A stretch of DNA of 64,000 bases from Flavobacteriaceae bacterium UBA5544 (GTDB taxonomy: Bacteria; Bacteroidota; Bacteroidia; Flavobacteriales; Flavobacteriaceae), in contig DINI01000003.1 of assembly GCA_002426755.1 (NCBI GenBank), positions 105,756 through 169,755 on the forward strand. The letters are read 5' to 3'. The translations under genes and the position numbers were made by a program. Positions 1-8,650 of this stretch are shown here, one piece after another; position 1 is the first letter of the stretch, and each line of letters opens with the position of its first letter. Under the pieces are notes generated by a model. The model was not told the DNA's origin and made no database searches. It saw only the letters and a list, made by a program, of their open reading frames with translations.

Positions 1-1
1 T

Positions 2-1639
2 TTACTTCTTCAAATCAATCTGCTTCAGATTCTCAATTCGATTGCGGACCAAGAAATCATCAATGGTTTCAAAATGCTCAATGACGCGTTGGTCTTTAAA
101 TTCAAACACTTTTTGGGATAAGCCTTGAAGAAAATCCCGGTCGTGGGACACCAAAATCAAGGTACCATCGAAATCCAGTAAAGCTTCTTTTAGAACATCT
201 TTCGATTTTAAATCCAAGTGGTTCGTAGGCTCATCGAGAATCAAGAGATTCACAGGTTCCAAAAGTAATTTAACCATCGCCAAACGTGTTTTTTCTCCTC
301 CAGAAAGGACAGATACTTTTTTATCGATATCATCACCTTTGAACATAAACCGACCCAAAATATTCTTTATTTGCGTGCGAATGTCTCCTTCAGCCACTTC
401 ATCCACCGTTTGGAAAATAGTCAAGCCTTCATCCAACAATGACGCTTGGTTTTGGGCAAAATACCCAACCTTTACGTTATGACCTAACGCACAATGACCT
501 TCCACATCTATTTCTCCCATAATGGCTTTTATCATCGTGGATTTTCCTTCGCCATTTCGCCCCACAAAAGATACTTTTTCGCCACGAGAAATGGACATAT
601 TGGCATTTTTGAACACCACATGGTCGCCATACGATTTTGACAAATCTTTGACGGTCACAGGATAATCGCCAGAGCGTTGTGCTGGTGGGAAACGCAACTT
701 TAAGGCAGACGTATCAATTTCATCGATTTCAATGATTTCAAGCTTTTCCAACATACGCTCGCGGGAATTCACTTGGTTCGTTTTGGAGTAGGTTCCTTTG
801 AAACGCTCAATAAACGCGATATTATCCGCAATGAATTTTTGTTGCTCATTGTAAGCTTTTATTTGATGCAAACGTCTGTCTTCACGCAACTGCAAGTAGT
901 GGGAATAATTGGCTTTGTAATCATAAATACGTCCCATGGTGACTTCAATCGTACGATTCGTGATATTATCAATAAAGGCCTTATCGTGCGAAATGACCAT
1001 GACGGCATTGGCTTTGTTCAACAAAAAATCCTCTAACCAAATCACCGATTCAATATCGATATGGTTGGTTGGCTCATCCAGCAGAATCAAATCTGGTTTC
1101 TGCAACAATATTTTAGCCAACTCAATCCGCATGCGATAACCACCACTGAATTCGCTGGTCTGCCTTGTAAAATCTTCGCGCTTAAAACCTAGACCACCAA
1201 GAGCTTTTTCAACTTCAGCATCGTAATTGATATCTTCCAATGCATAATATTTCTCTCCCAAATCGGACACTTTCGTGATGATATTCATGTATTCATCAGA
1301 CTCGTAGTCTGTACGGGTTTCCAAAGCCTTGTTCAAAGCATCCATTTCGTCGCGCATCGCAAAAATATGGGCGAATGCTTTAGAGGCTTCTTCAAAGACG
1401 GTGCAATTATCTTCGGTCAATAAATGCTGCGGCAAATAGGCAATGACAGCATCTTTTGGAAACCTTACATTCCCACGTGTCCCTTTTTGCTCGCCAGCAA
1501 TAATCTTCATCATAGTGGATTTTCCTGCACCATTCTTACCCATCAAGGCTATTTTATCATTTGGATTTATGGTGAATGAAACGTCACTGAACAATGTTTG
1601 TCCACCAAATTCAACTGCCAAATTATCTACTGAAATCAT
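2..1639 (-). CDS. ABC-F family ATP-binding protein (translation factor type)
   Basis: Two ATP-binding cassettes are fused in one soluble chain with no membrane segments, the ABC-F architecture. Family members act on the ribosome (EttA/Uup/YbiT types), not in transport. Cassette 1 shows Walker A GKNGAGKST at residues 34-42, signature SGGYRMR and Walker B LILLDEPTNHID. Cassette 2 shows GRNGEGKST, LSGGEKTR and LLILDEPTNHLD. The charged linker between them (about residues 240-310) corresponds to the P-site tRNA interaction motif. Its 545 residues are the usual length, and the stop codon lies at positions 2-4, so the gene is complete. The ABC-F subgroup cannot be told from sequence reading alone; a resistance role is possible for the family but has no support here. 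Confidence 0.93.
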   Translation of the reverse strand: MISVDNLAVEFGGQTLFSDVSFTINPNDKIALMGKNGAGKSTMMKIIAGEQKGTRGNVRFPKDAVIAYLPQHLLTEDNCTVFEEASKAFAHIFAMRDEMDALNKALETRTDYESDEYMNIITKVSDLGEKYYALEDINYDAEVEKALGGLGFKREDFTRQTSEFSGGYRMRIELAKILLQKPDLILLDEPTNHIDIESVIWLEDFLLNKANAVMVISHDKAFIDNITNRTIEVTMGRIYDYKANYSHYLQLREDRRLHQIKAYNEQQKFIADNIAFIERFKGTYSKTNQVNSRERMLEKLEIIEIDEIDTSALKLRFPPAQRSGDYPVTVKDLSKSYGDHVVFKNANMSISRGEKVSFVGRNGEGKSTMIKAIMGEIDVEGHCALGHNVKVGYFAQNQASLLDEGLTIFQTVDEVAEGDIRTQIKNILGRFMFKGDDIDKKVSVLSGGEKTRLAMVKLLLEPVNLLILDEPTNHLDLKSKDVLKEALLDFDGTLILVSHDRDFLQGLSQKVFEFKDQRVIEHFETIDDFLVRNRIENLKQIDLKK

Positions 1640-1835
1640 TATATTTTACATCTAAAAATTTGCGTGCAAAGCTATGAAAATAAGCCACGACTACACGAAT
1701 GTTTTTTTAAAAGACATCGGTTTATTTTCGTCCTCGTTCTTGTCTCTTTCCATCTTGATTCATTTTAGCTCCGAAATGATGAATGACTGAATTAATTATT
1801 TATAAAACAATTCATATTCAAATCATTAAAAAGTG

Positions 1836-1843
1836 TACTTTTG
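1836..1843 (+). promoter_or_regulatory. Candidate -7 promoter element TACTTTTG
   Basis: TACTTTTG matches the Bacteroidetes -7 consensus TAnnTTTG and lies 21 bp before the ATG of the J-domain gene at 1865. No clear -33 TTTG is found at the usual distance, so the call rests on the -7 box and its position. Confidence 0.4.
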
Positions 1844-1864
1844 CGCCTTCAAAAAAGCATCCGA

Positions 1865-2311
1865 ATGAAACGTATCAATGAATACAAAAAATTGTTCAAC
1901 ATCGAAAACCATTTCGATTTAAAATCGTTAAAATCTACTTACAGGGATTTGGTCAAGGAATGGCATCCTGATAAGTTTCAACCTGGTGATGAAAAAGCGA
2001 TTGCCGCTGAATTGAAAAGCCGACAAATCATTGATGGGTATCACTTTTTGGTGAGCATTGCGCCAGAAACCAAAGCTGCTAACTTGGACGAATTCAACGA
2101 CACCATTACAACGCCAATTATCGATTGGCACCATAAAGGCTTGGTTTTGGAATTGACTTTTTTGGATGGGAATACCTATGAATTTTTTGGTGTGGACAAG
2201 ACTTTGTTCATTAAATTTTATCAATCGGATAAATTAACACGTTTTGCCAAACGAAACATCTTCAATACCTTTATATACAGAAAAATAAAAAAGAGTGAAG
2301 TGATGGCTTAA
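1865..2311 (+). CDS. J-domain protein with C-terminal KTSC domain
   Basis: The N-terminal 60 residues form a J-domain with the HPD tripeptide (residues 34-36, context EWHPDKF) that stimulates the ATPase of DnaK-type chaperones. The C-terminal part (YEFFGVDKTLFIKFYQSDK) resembles a KTSC domain, a short module often found in DnaJ-like and nucleic-acid-linked proteins. The total is 148 aa. The ATG at 1865 is preferred over an upstream TTG at 1841, because that TTG lies inside the TACTTTTG promoter box. The gene converges with the glycosyltransferase gene downstream, leaving only 5 bp between the stop codons. The client or partner chaperone is unknown. Confidence 0.8.
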   Translation: MKRINEYKKLFNIENHFDLKSLKSTYRDLVKEWHPDKFQPGDEKAIAAELKSRQIIDGYHFLVSIAPETKAANLDEFNDTITTPIIDWHHKGLVLELTFLDGNTYEFFGVDKTLFIKFYQSDKLTRFAKRNIFNTFIYRKIKKSEVMA

Positions 2312-2316
2312 TGCTT

Positions 2317-3549
2317 TTATTTATTCTTTTCCTCTATCCATTTACTCATGAATTTGGTGCTTTGCATCGATTGATGTTGTAACATCATCCCCGTGAAGTT
2401 TTGGGCGCGCATGATATCTAGATTATTTAGCATCGTAGTAAGGTGCATAAAAAAATCGGCGATAAATAGATGTTTATCAAATCGCGCGTTCATGACCAAA
2501 AACCCATTCTTCTGCATGCCATTCCAGAAGATTTTATCCTTATAAAGTTCAATTGATTTACTTGCAACTTGCTTGGCATCCTCTTCAATGAATCCGTTGG
2601 GTTCAAAATTCCCAAACATCCCCTCAGCCGCCAAAGGTGTCATGACGCAAGGTGTGCCGTTCGCCATCGCATCAATCAACTTCCCTTTTAGACCAGCTCC
2701 GAACCGCAAAGGTGCCAAACACACTTTCGCTTTTTGCATGACCACATTTACATCCTCCGCAAAACCTTTGATTAAAAACCCTTCCTTTTCATTGTGCAAC
2801 TGATTCACCTTTTGCGGAGCATAAGCGCCGTACACATGAAGCTCTGTTTTGGGCAGTTTTTTTCGAATGAAGGGCCAAATTTTTTCCTTTAGAAACACTA
2901 CTGCATCATCATTGGGAGCATGAAGAAAATTCCCGATTGCAATAAAATGTTCTCTGTCTTTAAATTTTGGAAGATTTTTTTTTGTTTCCAATGACATGGC
3001 ATCGGTTAAAAAAGGCAAATAATACAGTAATTGTTCACTGACCTTAAATTGATGCTTTAAGATATTCATTTCAACTTCTGAAATAATCAAACTTATGTCA
3101 CATCGATATATACTGGCTATTTCGCGTTTGGCGGTGTCATTAAAAAGATAAGTTACATCAAATGGGTTTCCATCTTTTAATGCCTGTTCCCTACCCTTTC
3201 TTAAACAATGCAAATCTTCCGTATCCAGAATTTTCAAAGCATTTGGACATTGTTCAGAAACACGCCAACCAAATTGCTCTTCCATCATGAATCGGTCAAA
3301 CAATACGATTTTCGGGTTTAATTTTGATGCAAATTCATCAAAACTCTGACTGTTAAGTTCTATCGAAATTTGTTCAATCCCAATGGTAGTCAAATCAAAA
3401 GCATTCTCACTTTTGGCACAAGGACTGGCAAATGTGATGTTATAATCTTGTTTTTGAAATGCTTCAATCAGTTGCATCATGCGACTTCCGGCAGCAGAAC
3501 TTTTGGGCTCTGGCCAGACGAAACCGATGATTAACAGTGTTTTTGTCAT
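2317..3549 (-). CDS. Glycosyltransferase family 4-like protein
   Basis: 410 aa, soluble. The N-terminal Rossmann half opens with a FVWPEPKSSAAGSRM segment typical of GT-B glycosyltransferases. The C-terminal half has the donor-binding region APLRFGAGLKGKLIDAMANG followed by TPCVMTPLAAEGM, the usual GT1/GT4 nucleotide-sugar pocket in which a short acidic/glycine stretch holds the sugar nucleotide. It probably transfers a sugar to a cell-surface glycan or lipid. There is no polysaccharide cluster around it, so it may work in a stand-alone modification. The acceptor and donor cannot be inferred from sequence. Confidence 0.8.
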   Translation of the reverse strand: MTKTLLIIGFVWPEPKSSAAGSRMMQLIEAFQKQDYNITFASPCAKSENAFDLTTIGIEQISIELNSQSFDEFASKLNPKIVLFDRFMMEEQFGWRVSEQCPNALKILDTEDLHCLRKGREQALKDGNPFDVTYLFNDTAKREIASIYRCDISLIISEVEMNILKHQFKVSEQLLYYLPFLTDAMSLETKKNLPKFKDREHFIAIGNFLHAPNDDAVVFLKEKIWPFIRKKLPKTELHVYGAYAPQKVNQLHNEKEGFLIKGFAEDVNVVMQKAKVCLAPLRFGAGLKGKLIDAMANGTPCVMTPLAAEGMFGNFEPNGFIEEDAKQVASKSIELYKDKIFWNGMQKNGFLVMNARFDKHLFIADFFMHLTTMLNNLDIMRAQNFTGMMLQHQSMQSTKFMSKWIEEKNK

Positions 3550-3645
3550 AACTACCTAACTGTGTTCTTTAAAACCCAAATTCCAACAAATACTTTATTG
3601 TCCCAAAAGTGGCATTTGTGATTTGGACGAATGGAATTAAATTAT

Positions 3646-4119
3646 CTATTCGGGTTTAGGCTCCAAACTGTATTTAAAACGCACTTGTTTTGCCCAATCA
3701 ACAACCGCTTTTATTTGACCATCAGAGAGTTTTGCTTCAGTATGTATCCATGTGTAAGAAGGCAACGGCATTTCCTTCTCCTCGACCATTTCTATAAGCT
3801 CTTCAAATTTATGGTCTTTACGTTTGGTTGAATTATTTTCCCAATTTGATGCATTAAAATGTTTTTTCCCGTCCGTAACGTGCTCCGCCATCCAATAATT
3901 GACTGGTGTTATCTGGCTATACCAAGGATAACGTGTGACGTTGCTATGACAATCCATACAGCCTTCTTTTAAAATCAATTTTACATCTTCAGGTGGATTT
4001 GTATCTGCATAAAAATTATCCATGGAGCTTAATTCGCCTTCATTTTTATCAGGTCCAAAAAATTGTGCTATGATACATACCACCAGCAACAGTAATAGAA
4101 TCTTTTTTATGAACTTCAT
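3646..4119 (-). CDS. Haem-binding domain protein, membrane anchored
   Basis: 157 aa with one N-terminal hydrophobic segment (residues 4-21) that would anchor it in the inner membrane with the rest in the periplasm. A single CMDCH motif (C54, C57, H58) is a c-type haem attachment site. The following segment NVTRYPWYSQITPVNYWMAEHV is the signature of the haem-binding domain family (haem_bd, PF14376) common in Bacteroidetes. It is likely an electron carrier or sensor, but no oxidase or peroxidase partner lies next to it. Divergent from the HEAT-like gene with 37 bp between the start codons. Confidence 0.85.
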   Translation of the reverse strand: MKFIKKILLLLLVVCIIAQFFGPDKNEGELSSMDNFYADTNPPEDVKLILKEGCMDCHSNVTRYPWYSQITPVNYWMAEHVTDGKKHFNASNWENNSTKRKDHKFEELIEMVEEKEMPLPSYTWIHTEAKLSDGQIKAVVDWAKQVRFKYSLEPKPE

Positions 4120-4156
4120 TTTTATTAGTTTTAATCATTAAAAATAGTAAAATCGA

Positions 4157-4726
4157 TTGACTACCGAACAATTATATGATGAATTAAATTACGTTGACCA
4201 CTCTCGTGCCAATCGATTGAAGTATGCCAATCTACTGATTGCACAGCCTGAATTGATTCCGAAATTATTGGATATTCTATTTATGGTTGATGACAAGATC
4301 TCGTGCAGAGCGGCTTGGGTACTAGAATTTATGTGCGGTGAACAGCTTGATGAAATCATTCCGTATTTGGATGTATTTACAGCCAACATGAAGAGAGTGC
4401 ATCTCGACCCTGCCGTGCGACCTATTGCCAAAATCTGTGAGTATTTGGTCATGGATTACTACTCTAAAGAAGACAACAAGATGCAAACTGCATTGACAGC
4501 TTCTCATAGAGAACACATTGTGGAAGCCTGTTTTGATTGGATGATTAATGACGAAAAGGTCGCACCAAAGGCGTATGCAATGCATACATTATTTCTTTTA
4601 GGAAATGATATTGAATGGATTCATCCTGAACTTGCATTGATTTTAAACCGTGATTTTCAAGTGCAGAGTGCTGCGTTTAAAGCTAGGGCGAGGCATATTT
4701 TGAAGAAGATAAGGAAAAGTCAGTAA
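4157..4726 (+). CDS. HEAT-like helical protein of the purB neighbourhood
   Basis: 189 aa, almost entirely helical, with repeated helix pairs (LIPKLLDILFMVDDKISCRAAWVLEFM and later AAFKARARHIL) that resemble HEAT repeats. No enzyme motif is visible. The start is a TTG at 4157: an in-frame stop codon sits three codons upstream and the first in-frame ATG is far inside the conserved helical region. Related small proteins near purB may be labelled adenylosuccinate lyase in databases, but none of that family's signature (GSSxMPxKxNP) is present, so such a name would be an annotation error. A role as a scaffold or protein-binding factor is only inference. Confidence 0.7.
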   Translation: MTTEQLYDELNYVDHSRANRLKYANLLIAQPELIPKLLDILFMVDDKISCRAAWVLEFMCGEQLDEIIPYLDVFTANMKRVHLDPAVRPIAKICEYLVMDYYSKEDNKMQTALTASHREHIVEACFDWMINDEKVAPKAYAMHTLFLLGNDIEWIHPELALILNRDFQVQSAAFKARARHILKKIRKSQ

Positions 4727-4729
4727 CAC

Positions 4730-4792
4730 AGAACATAGGACCAAAAATCAGTACTTCTATAAACAACTATAAATCACCTTGATTCTTGATGC
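4730..4792. repeat. Degenerate heptad inverted repeat (empty form)
   Basis: Starting 3 bp after the stop codon of the HEAT-like gene come three 7-bp units, AGAACAT, AGGACCA and AAAATCA (4730-4750). After 28 bp of unrelated sequence come two units in the opposite sense, TTGATTC and TTGATGC (4779-4792). The inner arms pair at 10 of 14 positions. The arrangement matches the clearer heptad elements at 58960 and 60271. No reading frame lies inside. Confidence 0.45.
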
Positions 4793-4818
4793 GACGCGGC
4801 CTAACGTCTTTGTTTTTT

Positions 4819-5799
4819 TTAAAGTTTCATTACCTTATTCAATTCCTCTTCAGAAATCGTCAACAACTTACTTTTGACCAATCTTGAGGTTAAGGTTTTC
4901 CAATTTTTGTCCCTTTTGAAAATGGGCGCCAAAATCGGATGTGCTTTTACAAATTCCCTATTGTTGAGGAGGTTGATGGCATACCAATATTGCATTTCAA
5001 GATTCTCTGGAAATAATTTTTGAGCATTTAAATATAATTCCTCTGCTTTTTTAGAATCCCCAACTTCCATCGCCAAATCACCTTGATTCATATAATCATA
5101 AGCTTTATGTACTTTTATCAAACGTTCCAATTCACCAATTGGATTAGCACTATCCTCTACCCGTAAATCCATCACCTTATCTTCCCAAGAATTTCCGGCT
5201 GTCTTACCTTTCACTATTAAAATCGCAGCCGACTGACTTCCACGAATATCACCTTTTTCAGCTTCTGCCGCTTTTAAAGCCGCCAACATTCTTTCGTCCA
5301 GGCTTCCTTTGGTCGTTTCAAAAGCATTTGCCATAGCATCCCAAACTGTATTCTTAAGCATCATATTTGCCTGAACAGAAAAATTCTTTCCTTGTCTATG
5401 ACCTGCTTCATCAATGCACAAACTGCCTGTGTGTGTTGCAACTTCACCATTAGCATCCAAAAAGGCGACCTGACGGTACATTTCTCCAGAATCGTTAGCC
5501 AACAGTGCGTCCAATGCCTGTTGGGGAGACAATCCTTGCTCCATCAATACCAAACCTTTTGGTCCGTAACTGGGATTTACCAACGACTGTGTCGCTACAA
5601 CTCCCACTCCTGCCTTACCATAAATAACCAAACTTCCAACACTAAACCAATGGCTTTGAACCGCAACTCCGATGTCCCCAGTCACAGAATCTCTTGCAAC
5701 AATGGAGTATGTGTGCGTGAAGGGCTCTGATTTTTTATACAATTGAGAAAAAGAACATTGAAAAATTAATAATGACACTAAAATTATAAACTTTTTCAT
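4819..5799 (-). CDS. DUF1028 family protein with TPR-like tail
   Basis: The start is taken at MKKFIILVSLLIFQCSFSQ (5799), a clear Sec signal peptide, rather than at an upstream in-frame ATG. The mature protein begins with HTYSIVARDSVTGDIGVAVQSHW, the DUF1028 signature; this family has an Ntn-hydrolase-like fold and unknown substrate. The domain runs to about residue 220 (GSQSAAILIVKG). The last 100 residues are helical and TPR-like (GDSKKAEELYLNAQKLFP). It is probably periplasmic and may cleave or bind a peptide or amide. No catalytic assignment is possible beyond the fold similarity. Confidence 0.85.
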   Translation of the reverse strand: MKKFIILVSLLIFQCSFSQLYKKSEPFTHTYSIVARDSVTGDIGVAVQSHWFSVGSLVIYGKAGVGVVATQSLVNPSYGPKGLVLMEQGLSPQQALDALLANDSGEMYRQVAFLDANGEVATHTGSLCIDEAGHRQGKNFSVQANMMLKNTVWDAMANAFETTKGSLDERMLAALKAAEAEKGDIRGSQSAAILIVKGKTAGNSWEDKVMDLRVEDSANPIGELERLIKVHKAYDYMNQGDLAMEVGDSKKAEELYLNAQKLFPENLEMQYWYAINLLNNREFVKAHPILAPIFKRDKNWKTLTSRLVKSKLLTISEEELNKVMKL

Positions 5800-5880
5800 T
5801 CGATTGAATTTTATTCTAAAGATAGAGATTTTGAGGACATAATCTTCCATCTTCTACTCCACTCTTCTAACTTTCTTTGT

Positions 5881-5888
5881 TATCTTTG
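5881..5888 (+). promoter_or_regulatory. Candidate -7 promoter element of purB
   Basis: TATCTTTG matches TAnnTTTG and lies 23 bp before the purB ATG. No convincing -33 TTTG is present at the standard 19-bp gap. Confidence 0.45.
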
Positions 5889-5911
5889 CAACTTCTTAAA
5901 AACACAACCGC

Positions 5912-7255
5912 ATGTCATTATCATCACTCAACGCTATTTCTCCAATCGATGGTCGCTATCGAAGTAAAGTCGATGAATTAGCGCCCTATTTTTCAGAAGA
6001 GGCTTTAATAAAGTATAGAGTTCGTGTAGAAATTGAGTATTTTATTGCGTTATGTGAATTGCCTTTGCCTCAGCTTTCGGGCTTCGACACCGCTTTATTT
6101 AAACAGTTAAGAGCGATTTACGTCAATTTTTCGACCGAAGACGCACTGAAAATTAAGGATATTGAAAAAGTAACGAATCATGATGTAAAGGCTGTTGAAT
6201 ATTTTATTAAGGAAAAATTTGATCTTTTAAACCTTCAAAAGCACAAGGAATTCATCCATTTCGGCTTGACATCACAAGACATCAACAATACAGCCATTCC
6301 TTTAAGTATTCTTGAAGCTGTAAAGGATGTGTACATGCCAGAATTTGTGATTGTGTTGAATAAACTGAAGGCACTTTCCACCGAATGGGCAAACGTACCA
6401 ATGCTCGCCAGAACCCATGGACAACCCGCATCTCCAACGCGATTAGGCAAAGAAATCGATGTGTTTGTGATGCGTTTGCACGAACAGTTTGAATTATTAA
6501 AAGCAGTTCCGAATGCGGCAAAGTTTGGTGGTGCCACAGGAAATTACAATGCACACAAAGTAGCCTACCCAGCAATTGATTGGAAAGCTTTTGGCAGTAA
6601 ATTTGTAGAAAAAACTTTGGGGTTAAAACATTCATTCCCAACGACACAAATAGAACATTATGACCACATGGCTGCGATGTTTGATGCTTTAAAACGTATC
6701 AACAATATCCTCATTGATTTAGATCGGGACATTTGGACTTATGTGTCTATGGATTATTTCAAACAAAAAATTAAGGAAGGGGAAGTTGGTAGTTCTGCCA
6801 TGCCACATAAAGTGAACCCTATCGATTTTGAAAACAGTGAAGGAAATCTAGGGATTGCCAATGCCATTTTTGAACATTTATCTGCAAAACTTCCTATTTC
6901 AAGATTGCAACGCGATTTGACGGACAGCACGGTGTTGCGCAATGTAGGTGTTCCGTTTGCGCATACTATCATTGGCTTTAAATCCACTTTAAAAGGATTG
7001 AACAAATTGGTTTTAAATGAAGCTAAATTTGCTGAAGACCTTGAAAACAATTGGGCTGTAGTTGCCGAAGCCATACAAACGATTTTGCGTCGCGAAGGTT
7101 ATCCAAATCCGTATGAAGCGTTGAAAGGCTTAACGAGAACCAACGAAAAAATCAATCAGAAAACAATGTCTGATTTTATTGAGACGTTAGACGTTTCTCA
7201 AGAAATAAAAACGGAATTGAAACAAATATCTCCAAGCAATTACACAGGAATATGA
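5912..7255 (+). CDS. purB: Adenylosuccinate lyase
   Basis: 447 aa, the standard length. It catalyses two steps of purine synthesis: SAICAR to AICAR plus fumarate, and adenylosuccinate to AMP plus fumarate. The fumarase/aspartase superfamily signature GSSAMPHKVNPIDFE is present at about residues 290-304, and TSQDINNTA and ARTHGQPASPTRLGKE mark the other two active-site regions. A TATCTTTG -7 box lies just upstream. It overlaps the following small membrane protein gene by ATGA, so the two are translationally coupled. A second purine gene, purL, is on the same strand about 42 kb away. Confidence 0.96.
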   Translation: MSLSSLNAISPIDGRYRSKVDELAPYFSEEALIKYRVRVEIEYFIALCELPLPQLSGFDTALFKQLRAIYVNFSTEDALKIKDIEKVTNHDVKAVEYFIKEKFDLLNLQKHKEFIHFGLTSQDINNTAIPLSILEAVKDVYMPEFVIVLNKLKALSTEWANVPMLARTHGQPASPTRLGKEIDVFVMRLHEQFELLKAVPNAAKFGGATGNYNAHKVAYPAIDWKAFGSKFVEKTLGLKHSFPTTQIEHYDHMAAMFDALKRINNILIDLDRDIWTYVSMDYFKQKIKEGEVGSSAMPHKVNPIDFENSEGNLGIANAIFEHLSAKLPISRLQRDLTDSTVLRNVGVPFAHTIIGFKSTLKGLNKLVLNEAKFAEDLENNWAVVAEAIQTILRREGYPNPYEALKGLTRTNEKINQKTMSDFIETLDVSQEIKTELKQISPSNYTGI

Positions 7256-7464
7256 ATTTTAAACTCTTCACAAAAGATCAATTCATGGTTTGGTTTACTG
7301 GATTCATTGTGCTGGCGTTTTTTATTGCCGGCGTTTTGGATGTTTTGGATTACATGATTGTAAAACTGATCTTGTTTTCGTGCTTTTCCTTTATTGTCGC
7401 CAATATTTATTATGTTCTGTTTAATGAAGAAAACAAAAAATCACCCGAAAAGGATTCCGAGTGA
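7252..7464 (+). CDS. Small two-helix membrane protein
   Basis: 70 aa with two hydrophobic segments (about residues 12-32 and 36-57) and a charged tail. Its ATG overlaps the purB stop codon in an ATGA arrangement, so it is translated with purB. No family was recognised and no function can be assigned. A hairpin at 7439-7466 spans its stop codon. Confidence 0.7.
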   Translation: MNFKLFTKDQFMVWFTGFIVLAFFIAGVLDVLDYMIVKLILFSCFSFIVANIYYVLFNEENKKSPEKDSE

Positions 7465-7466
7465 TT
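7439..7466 (+). terminator. Possible terminator hairpin after purB operon
   Basis: AATCACCCG and CGAGTGATT form an imperfect stem around a 10-base loop, overlapping the stop codon of the small membrane protein. The T-run after it is broken, so termination may be weak. Confidence 0.4.
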
Positions 7467-7493
7467 CTGTTATTTTAGTTTAGATTTTACTCT

Positions 7494-8039
7494 TTATTTG
7501 AAAAAATCCACAAACTGTTTTATCTGTGCATTATCCACATTGCTAGATTCAATAACTGATGATAGTTGCATTAATTTATTCGGATCCATGTCATCTCCCA
7601 AGATTCTCACCACTGCAAAGCCCATGTCATTTGCACTTCCAAAGAGAATGAATTCGTCGATATCATCATCCTCACCAAGATATTTAACCACAAATTTTCC
7701 GTCTGTAGAATTACCGCCACGCATCAATTCCTGATACTTTTTATCATCAAGAATTGTTTTCACTTTGGCCAGTTCAGCTTTATAATCTGAACTATTGATA
7801 CTGTCTTTTTTGTAGGCCAACATATTCAGCTTTTGCACTGAATGGTATGCTTCCTCTTGTTGCACGCTCAATTTTGTTTCGTCAATTTTCAGCATTGAAA
7901 CTGGTATATCTATAGATAGAAAATTGGGTTTTTCTTGATTGTCAACAAAATAGGTTTGCAACGATGGATTTTGGTCGCAACTGAAAAGTGTTGCAACCAA
8001 AACCACCAATACTACAATATGTTTGATTAGTGAAGTCAT
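7494..8039 (-). CDS. DUF4252 lipoprotein
   Basis: 181 aa from the ATG at 8039, which begins the lipoprotein signal MTSLIKHIVVLVVLVATLFSC; the upstream in-frame ATG would bury this signal. The body resembles DUF4252 (segments KKYQELMRGGNSTDGKFVVKYLGEDDDIDEFILFG and VVRILGD). It is the last of four minus-strand genes: ECF sigma, anti-sigma, then two DUF4252 genes with 4 bp between them. DUF4252 has no known biochemical function. The operon position suggests an envelope target or modulator of the sigma factor system. Confidence 0.8.
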   Translation of the reverse strand: MTSLIKHIVVLVVLVATLFSCDQNPSLQTYFVDNQEKPNFLSIDIPVSMLKIDETKLSVQQEEAYHSVQKLNMLAYKKDSINSSDYKAELAKVKTILDDKKYQELMRGGNSTDGKFVVKYLGEDDDIDEFILFGSANDMGFAVVRILGDDMDPNKLMQLSSVIESSNVDNAQIKQFVDFFK

Positions 8040-8043
8040 TATA

Positions 8044-8619
8044 TTATTGTTTTTTTTCTTTACCAGCTTTATTAAGTTGGTCACCACCGGGAACATTCAT
8101 TTTTTCGGTCAATTTAGAGATTTGTCTCAAATCGATATCCCCTGTCAAAGACAATAGTACGGTTTCAAACTCACGTTTTTTCCCATTGATCTTGATGTCC
8201 TCCCCTTGGGTCAATTCCTTAAGGCCGTTGATAACCATCAATAGTTCCTTTACATGGTTTTCATCTTTTCCTTCTTTCACATAGAAGTTTACGGTTTGAT
8301 TGCCATCTTTCATGCGCATCAATTCTTCCAATTTGGAGCTGCCCAAATATGATTTTACGGAAGCATTCATATCTGCTGCAGTTTTTTCACTTCCTGTGGT
8401 ATAAACCTTCAAGCCAGTGATTTTCTTGGCCATATCCATAAATGCTTGGTCTTCTGGATCGTCCATATTTACATTGATGGTTGCTAACATATTGAACATT
8501 TTTGAGGTCAATACAAAAGATGACACTCCATCCATATCTTCATATTTATCGAAAATACTTTGTCCGAAGGACATTACAGGAGCGATGATAATTGCTAATA
8601 GGATTACTAATTTCTTCAT
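8044..8619 (-). CDS. DUF4252 secreted protein
   Basis: 191 aa with a Sec signal peptide (MKKLVILLAIIIAPVMSFGQ). It shows the DUF4252 pattern: KLEELMRMKDGNQTVNFYVKEGKDENHVKELLMVING, then a strand-rich part with TVLLSLTGDIDLRQISKL. Unlike its downstream paralogue it lacks the lipobox cysteine, so it is probably soluble in the periplasm. It lies between the anti-sigma gene and the DUF4252 lipoprotein gene in one operon. The pair looks like an old tandem duplication with different localisation. Confidence 0.82.
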   Translation of the reverse strand: MKKLVILLAIIIAPVMSFGQSIFDKYEDMDGVSSFVLTSKMFNMLATINVNMDDPEDQAFMDMAKKITGLKVYTTGSEKTAADMNASVKSYLGSSKLEELMRMKDGNQTVNFYVKEGKDENHVKELLMVINGLKELTQGEDIKINGKKREFETVLLSLTGDIDLRQISKLTEKMNVPGGDQLNKAGKEKKQ

Positions 8620-8650
8620 GATTTCTAATTATTTAAATACTTGTTTTTAA

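Noticed and set aside
773..1655. Plus-strand reading frames over the ABC-F gene
   Set aside because: They are antisense to a fully conserved protein and carry no family features; the same holds for other antisense frames across purL, carB and the fad genes.
5842..5875. A pyrimidine-rich stretch (ATCTTCC ATCTTCT ACTCCA CTCTTCT) upstream of purB that looks like a fifth heptad array
   Set aside because: One unit is only 6 bp, the register is lost and there is no convincing inverse partner, so chance or promoter composition cannot be excluded.
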